Source: Pirellulaceae bacterium (lineage in GTDB: Bacteria > Planctomycetota > Planctomycetia > Pirellulales > Pirellulaceae). Taken from it: DNA of 37,386 nt. The stretch is taken from NCBI GenBank assembly GCA_028281725.1, contig JANQJJ010000509.1, positions 1-37,386 of the forward strand. Direction: 5' to 3'. Position 1 is the stretch's first letter. Each line of letters opens with the position of its first letter. The notes below the pieces were generated by a model. The model was not told the DNA's origin and ran no database searches. It was given only the letters and a program-made list of their open reading frames with translations. This document shows, piece by piece, positions 33,208-37,386 of the stretch. The position numbers were made by a program, and so were the translations under genes.

Positions 33208-34488
33208 ATGGAGCCGCAGCCAGCTGAATCCGAGCCTTCTCAACCTTCGCCGGTAAGCCAGGGTGAACGGATTCGTTCCCTGGATGTGTTGCGCGGTTTT
33301 GCTCTGTTGGGAATTCTTGTCCCCAACATTCAGGCATTCTCGATGGTCATGGCTGCTTACGGCAATCCCACCGTGTACGGAGACCTGCGTGGCGCCAACC
33401 TGGCCGTATTCGTCGGGACGCATCTGCTATTTGAACAGAAGTTCATGACGATCTTCTCCATGCTCTTTGGTGCCGGCATCGTGCTAATGACGAAGCGGGC
33501 CGAGCGATCGTCGCGATCGGTCTGGAAAGTCTACTACCGCCGGATGGCGTGGCTGTTGGTGATCGGGTTGCTTCACGCACACATACTTTGGTTCGGCGAT
33601 ATTCTTTTTGGCTACGCACTGTGCGGCATGGTGGTCTTCTGGCTGCGCGGACTCCGTCCCAGGTGGTTGATACCGATCGGCCTGATCATGATGTCGGTTT
33701 CGTCCGGCCTGATGATTCTCTCCGGGCTGTCGATGCCCTACTGGTCCGAAGAGCAATTGGCCGAATTTCGACGAGATTGGGATCCTACAGCACAGCAAAT
33801 CGAGGCAGAAATGGCTGCCATGCGCGGTAATTGGTGGCAACAGGCGCAAATTCGCTCGCCGGCGGCACTCATGTTCGAGACGTTCCTGTTCGCGATCTTC
33901 GTGTTTTGGCGGGCCAGCGGTTTGATGCTGATCGGCATGGCACTATTTAAGCTTGGCGTCATCACCGGAGAGCGAGCCCAGCGGTTTTACGTGTGGTTGG
34001 CAGCTATCGGGTTTGTGATTGCGTTGCCGCTGATTGGCTACGAGATATGGAAGAATTTTTCGGTGGGTTGGGACGTGACGTTCTCTTTCTTTCTCGGGAC
34101 CCAGATCAACTATTGGGCGGCGCCTTGGGTCAGTTTGGGATACATGTCTCTGATCATGTTGATGTGCAAGAACTCTGGTTTTCTTCCCTGGCTCCAGAGC
34201 GCGCTGGCCGCTGTCGGCCGCCTGGCGCTGACAAACTATCTGTTCCAATCGCTTGTAGGTACGACGATCTTTTATGGACACGGACTTGGGATGTTTGGCC
34301 AGCTGGAAAGAACCGAGCAATTCATGATCGTGCTGGCCGTCTGGGGCGCGCAGCTCGTACTTTCGCCAATTTGGCTCAACTATTTCCATTTTGGACCGGC
34401 GGAGTGGCTATGGCGATCACTCACCTATTGGAAGCTACAACCCATGCGGCTGCGGCCATCCATCCCCCAGATCACTCGCTCGCCTTGA
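33208..34488 (+). CDS. DUF418 integral membrane protein
   Basis: This is a 426-residue protein with the DUF418 layout: a cytoplasmic N terminus, the RIRSLDVLRGFALLGIL motif, then about eight to ten membrane helices, FMTIFSMLFGAGIVLMTKRA, RRMAWLLVIGLLHAHILWFGDILFGYALCG, and the C-terminal domain with GRLALTNYLFQS and LSPIWLNYFHFGPAEWLWRSLTY. The family is often annotated as a putative acyltransferase-like transporter, but no function has been shown to my knowledge. It starts 22 bp after the DUF1501 gene ends, so it is likely in the same operon. Confidence 0.93.
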   Translation: MEPQPAESEPSQPSPVSQGERIRSLDVLRGFALLGILVPNIQAFSMVMAAYGNPTVYGDLRGANLAVFVGTHLLFEQKFMTIFSMLFGAGIVLMTKRAERSSRSVWKVYYRRMAWLLVIGLLHAHILWFGDILFGYALCGMVVFWLRGLRPRWLIPIGLIMMSVSSGLMILSGLSMPYWSEEQLAEFRRDWDPTAQQIEAEMAAMRGNWWQQAQIRSPAALMFETFLFAIFVFWRASGLMLIGMALFKLGVITGERAQRFYVWLAAIGFVIALPLIGYEIWKNFSVGWDVTFSFFLGTQINYWAAPWVSLGYMSLIMLMCKNSGFLPWLQSALAAVGRLALTNYLFQSLVGTTIFYGHGLGMFGQLERTEQFMIVLAVWGAQLVLSPIWLNYFHFGPAEWLWRSLTYWKLQPMRLRPSIPQITRSP

Positions 34489-34668
34489 TCACATTTTTTT
34501 ATCTGGGCCTGTTTTATCCAGTCGATATGGAAGACTATCGCCGCCGACCCAACGCTACGCATCCCCAGGCTTTCTGGTGACTCCACCGGAGCCCTGGTTC
34601 TCGTCCGCAGCCGAGCGGTACAATGAGCCGCTTCAGACACACCAGCCTCCAGCCATGCCAGGACAAAT

Positions 34669-35583
34669 ATGCCCCTCGGGATCAGTCCAACGGTCGACTT
34701 CGCCTTTAAAAAGATCTTCGGCAGTCCCGAAAACGCCGAAGCCCTCATCGGCCTGCTGAACGCCATTTTGGACTTGAACCAGCCCATCACCTATGTGGAG
34801 ATACTCAATCCCTTCAACTACCAGGAGTTCGCCGAAGCCAAGCAAATCATCCTCGATTTGAAGGCTCGCGATGACGCAGGCCGATGCCTAAACATTGAGA
34901 TGCAAGTCTCCATCGACCCGGGCTTGCTGCAACGAATGGCCTATTATGCATGCTGTCTGTACGTAGACCAGCTGAGCATAGGAGAACCATACGCTAAGCT
35001 GAATCCGGCCCTTTCGATCTGCCTGCTGAACCAGCCGCTTTTCAGCCAATCGTCGCAGTCTCACCATCGTTTTCAAATGGTAGATATCGGCAGCGGCAGG
35101 CGGTTACCCGATGCGATCGAAGTACACACGGTCGAACTGACGAAGTACAATTTACAGGAGGCCACCGTTGGCCAGGCGAGTCCCATCGAGCAGTGGGCCT
35201 TTTTTCTGCTGCGAGCCCACCAATACGAAGCGGAGCGATTGCGGGAGTTGCTTCCAGCGGTGGAATTCCGCCGGGCCATTACTGTGATCGAAACGATAGC
35301 CGCCAAGACCGAGGACAAAATCATGTACGATCAACGCGAGAAAGCTTTACGCGACTTTCAGTGGGCCATCGAAAGCACCCGTGAAGATGCCTTGAAAGAA
35401 GGCGAGAAAGTCGGAGAAGAGAAAGGCATCGAGAAAGGTACTTTAGCCGGCAAGATCCAGCTTCTCCAAGAGATGCTAGGTGATTCTGTGGAATCCACGT
35501 CTGACTTGAGCCAGCATTCGGTAGAGCAATTGACCAGCCTGCTTTCGTCTCTTCAAGAGCGACTTCGGACACGCGGCGGATAA
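34669..35583 (+). CDS. Rpn-family PD-(D/E)XK nuclease protein
   Basis: This is a 304-residue member of the transposase-like PDDEXK/Rpn group (recombination-promoting nucleases). The start SPTVDFAFKKIFG and the catalytic set Asp63...Glu77-x-Gln79 (LDLKARDDAGRCLNIEMQ) are typical, with FFLLRAHQYEAE-like helix content later. The C-terminal third is an EK-rich helical segment (EGEKVGEEKGIEKG, about 241-254), a usual feature of the family. AGGA lies 5 nt before ATG. Such genes move by horizontal transfer and often vary between strains, and this one stands alone between the DUF418 and nitrilase genes. No inverted repeats flank it. Confidence 0.88.
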   Translation: MPLGISPTVDFAFKKIFGSPENAEALIGLLNAILDLNQPITYVEILNPFNYQEFAEAKQIILDLKARDDAGRCLNIEMQVSIDPGLLQRMAYYACCLYVDQLSIGEPYAKLNPALSICLLNQPLFSQSSQSHHRFQMVDIGSGRRLPDAIEVHTVELTKYNLQEATVGQASPIEQWAFFLLRAHQYEAERLRELLPAVEFRRAITVIETIAAKTEDKIMYDQREKALRDFQWAIESTREDALKEGEKVGEEKGIEKGTLAGKIQLLQEMLGDSVESTSDLSQHSVEQLTSLLSSLQERLRTRGG

Positions 35584-35599
35584 TCTTCTCGACAGCGCG

Positions 35600-35640
35600 G
35601 GCCGCAGGCTCTAAAACTCTTCGTCTTTAGGCCTCCGGCC
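35600..35640. repeat. Long imperfect hairpin with GCCTCCGGCC
   Basis: GGCCGCAGGCTCTAAA (35600-35615) pairs with TTTAGGCCTCCGGCC (35626-35640) over about 14 bp with one mismatch and one bulge; the loop is 10 nt. No T-run follows on either strand. It lies 17 bp after the Rpn-family gene, and its right arm contains the 10-mer seen in two other intergenic regions. Confidence 0.6.
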
Positions 35641-35746
35641 AGCGAAAGACAATCGTTTATGCGTCGCTGGGTAGGCGAACTCGGTCAAGCTTGCACGTCG
35701 CGCATCACCAGAAATCGCGAGTCGAATTCGAGAGCGGAGTCAACCT

Positions 35747-36598
35747 ATGTATTCGTACTTGCCAGTAGCCTGGCATCGCTTGCTGATGGGTGTTGTTGCC
35801 GGAGTTCTTTTGACACCCGGGGCCTGCGTTATTCGTGCAGACGATGATGGTCGCGGTCAATCCAAGCAGCGTATCACCCTTGCGCAGATGTTGGTGACCC
35901 GCGATGTCGCTGCCAACATGGATCGCATTCGATCAGCGTTCGACCAGGCACGGGCAGAAGATAGTCGCTGGATTTTCTTTCCTGAGGGCGCGCTGAGTGG
36001 CTACTACGGTGGATTTGACCAGGACCAGGTATCGGAGGCATTTGACGAAATCCGCCAGATGTGCCGGGAGGCACGCGTCACGGCGCTCGTGGGAACCTGT
36101 TGGAAAGAAAGGGAGGGAACCTTCAACGAGATTCGCATCGTCGACCCAAACGGCCAACTCATCGGACGCTACGCGAAGACCTGCCTGACGCGAGGAGATG
36201 CGCGGCAGTTCAAACCAGGTATACTTCCCCTGGTGCATGATGCTGCCGACATCCGGTTCGGCACCTTGATTTGCAACGATCTGTGGGTGACCCCCGGTTT
36301 CAGTGATGGTCCGAATCCCCACCTATCGTTCCAGCAGGCGAAGTCTGGCGCGCAGGTGATCTTTCATGCGGTCAATAGTGGAAGCGACCAGAGGTATCGT
36401 GACTACCATGAATCGAATCTACGAGTTCGATCCGCCGAGGCGCAGTGCCCAATCGTGGTTGTCAATGCTGCCCGAGACAAGCCGGTCAACTGTGCGTCAG
36501 GCGTCGTGGATGGATTCGAATACGTTGTGCAACTGCCACGGGCCGGTGAAGTGATTCAAACCGTCGAATTCCATCCGGCTGCTGGGAGTACTCGCTGA
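35747..36598 (+). CDS. Exported carbon-nitrogen hydrolase (nitrilase superfamily)
   Basis: This is a 283-residue amidase-type enzyme with a signal peptide (hydrophobic stretch about residues 11-28, likely cleaved near IRADD). The catalytic Glu-Lys-Cys triad is complete: Glu80 in [10 protein letters not shown], Lys144 in RYAKTCL and Cys176 in LICNDLW. The substrate amide or nitrile is not readable. Most members are cytoplasmic, so export is unusual. GGAG lies 8 nt before ATG 35747. It is a single gene 83 bp upstream of yidD. Confidence 0.85.
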   Translation: MYSYLPVAWHRLLMGVVAGVLLTPGACVIRADDDGRGQSKQRITLAQMLVTRDVAANMDRIRSAFDQARAEDSRWIFFPEGALSGYYGGFDQDQVSEAFDEIRQMCREARVTALVGTCWKEREGTFNEIRIVDPNGQLIGRYAKTCLTRGDARQFKPGILPLVHDAADIRFGTLICNDLWVTPGFSDGPNPHLSFQQAKSGAQVIFHAVNSGSDQRYRDYHESNLRVRSAEAQCPIVVVNAARDKPVNCASGVVDGFEYVVQLPRAGEVIQTVEFHPAAGSTR

Positions 36599-36681
36599 AG
36601 GGCGATGCGAGATCACTCAGCCGCTGGAAAGTTCGTAGTGAACTGTTAGCTGGTTGGTCCGAGAGGTTTCCGGAATATGTC

Positions 36682-36909
36682 ATGCGAAGAGTCTTAAAGC
36701 TACCCGGCCAATGCATGATTCTGCTGGTTCGCGGCTACCAGCGTGGTATTTCGCCGCTGATTGGCCCCAGTTGTCGATTTCAGCCGACCTGCAGTGAATA
36801 CATGATCGAAGCGATTCGCAAATATGGCGTGTTGCGCGGAGTAGCTCGCGGCCTTTGGCGCATCCTGAGGTGCCATCCGTTTAATCATGGTGGTTTTGAT
36901 CCACCCTAG
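36682..36909 (+). CDS. yidD: Membrane protein insertion efficiency factor YidD
   Basis: This is a 75-residue small membrane-associated protein that helps YidC-dependent insertion. The family signature runs nearly the whole length: [31 protein letters not shown], then [27 protein letters not shown], with the conserved Cys pair ([11 protein letters not shown]). In many bacteria it directly follows rnpA; here it lies 29 kb away. GGA lies about 7 nt before the ATG. A GAAACGC/GCGTTTC inverted repeat follows the stop (about 36909-36945) but its T-rich part lies in the loop, so I do not call it a terminator. Confidence 0.95.
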   Translation: MRRVLKLPGQCMILLVRGYQRGISPLIGPSCRFQPTCSEYMIEAIRKYGVLRGVARGLWRILRCHPFNHGGFDPP

Positions 36910-36988
36910 AAACGCGTTAACAGCGAAGTTGTTTTTCTGCGTTTCCTAATCCAATCCGTCACCGTCGCATCCAAGTTAAGGCAACCCA

Positions 36989-37386
36989 ATGATGACCAAT
37001 CGAAGACATTTTTTAGCAACGTGCTCTGCGGGCGTGGCCGGCTCTCTCGCGCTTCAGAGCAGCGCTCGCTCATCCGACGATTCCGCAGAGGCAGTGCCAG
37101 GGCGCAAGCACCCGGTTGTTGTTTTTGCCAAGCCCTTACAGCAGATGCAACCCGAAGAACTAGGCCGGCGACTCAAATCGATAGGTGTTGATGGCATCGA
37201 GGCGACGCTCCGCAAAGGGGGCCAAATAGAACCCGACAACTTGGGCGAAGAAACCGGCAGGTTGTGTGACAGCCTTGCTCGGCACGACCAACGCATCGTG
37301 ATTGCAGCCAGCGACATCAATCAACTGAACTCGGCAACCGAACGGCAACTGCGGATATTCGCTAAACACGACATTCCGTACTTTCG
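36989..37386 (+). CDS. Tat-exported sugar-phosphate-isomerase-like TIM-barrel protein (3' end outside window)
   Basis: This is the first 132 residues of a longer protein. It begins with a twin-arginine signal (TNRRHFLATC, then a hydrophobic run to LALQSS). The mature part starts with HPVVVFAKPLQQMQPEELGRRLKSIGVDGIEATLRKGGQIEP, the first strand-helix-strand of AP_endonuc_2/sugar phosphate isomerase-epimerase domains, with GIEA as the second strand. The gene runs off the right edge. Such Tat-exported barrels are common in planctomycete catabolic gene sets. The substrate is not known. Confidence 0.8.
   Translation, partial: MMTNRRHFLATCSAGVAGSLALQSSARSSDDSAEAVPGRKHPVVVFAKPLQQMQPEELGRRLKSIGVDGIEATLRKGGQIEPDNLGEETGRLCDSLARHDQRIVIAASDINQLNSATERQLRIFAKHDIPYF

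Noticed and set aside
36909-36945. GAAACGC/GCGTTTC inverted repeat after yidD as a terminator
   Set aside because: The T-run lies inside the loop, not after the stem.
1-37386. tRNA genes, CRISPR arrays, IS elements or prophage
   Set aside because: No cloverleaf-type sequence, no regular spaced repeats, and no transposase or phage genes were seen on either strand; the Rpn-family gene lacks flanking repeats.

Overview
The window looks like chromosomal DNA of a planctomycete, most likely of the Pirellulales type. The strongest sign is the 28.5-34.5 kb block, where a protein with PSCyt1, DUF1549 and DUF1553 domains is followed by a Tat-exported DUF1501 protein and a DUF418 membrane protein. Other signs are the many exported enzymes, the low-complexity insertion in CysS, the short lineage-type proteins, and weak or absent Shine-Dalgarno sites. 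I see no tRNA, rRNA, CRISPR array, phage or insertion sequence. Gene calls come from reading translations and motifs by eye; no database search was run.

Layout. 0-2.2 kb: the 3' part of cysS, then ruvC and ruvA. 2.2-4.2 kb, minus: an OleB/haloalkane dehalogenase-like hydrolase followed after 12 bp by a CitG-type protein. 4.5-6.1 kb: an exported CehA/McbA-like protein with degraded metal ligands and a clear terminator. 6.3-7.7 kb: a CbpA-type DnaJ protein overlapping rnpA. 7.7-10.1 kb: an exported ArsC/LMW-PTP-like protein, a GNAT and an ECF sigma factor with its own terminator. 10.1-11.3 kb: a hairpin-rich stretch with one small ORF that has a strong ribosome-binding site. 11.3-14.6 kb: a small membrane protein, an unusual SDR protein with a Cys4 module, and a uronate isomerase-family protein. 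14.9-19.1 kb: an HtrA protease with a candidate promoter, a small membrane protein, an FGE-fold protein without catalytic cysteines, and a UbiA-family prenyltransferase. 19.2-22.8 kb, minus: a sugar transferase, an outer-membrane beta-barrel, a small monohaem cytochrome with promoter and terminator, and a second GNAT. 23.0-28.3 kb: a DUF255 (thioredoxin-like) protein fused to a DsbD-N-like domain, a CFA-type methyltransferase, a LURP-one-related protein, and a receiver-HATPase regulator. 28.5-34.5 kb: the PSCyt/DUF1501/DUF418 operon. 34.7-37.4 kb: an Rpn/PD-(D/E)XK protein, an exported nitrilase-family amidohydrolase, yidD, and the start of a Tat-exported TIM-barrel protein.

How the genes relate. 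The window is mostly a mosaic of short operons: DNA repair (ruvCA), RNA processing and folding (rnpA, dnaJ), envelope and periplasm functions (HtrA, OMP, cytochromes, DUF255, YidD, sugar transferase), and regulation (ECF sigma, receiver-HATPase). I find no multi-gene defence or biosynthetic system that I could call new. The points most worth a second look are three lineage-type proteins that keep a known fold but have altered catalytic residues (the CehA-like protein, the SDR and the FGE-fold protein), the hairpin-rich region around the small ORF at 10.4-10.75 kb, and the 59-nt inverted repeat upstream of the beta-barrel gene.
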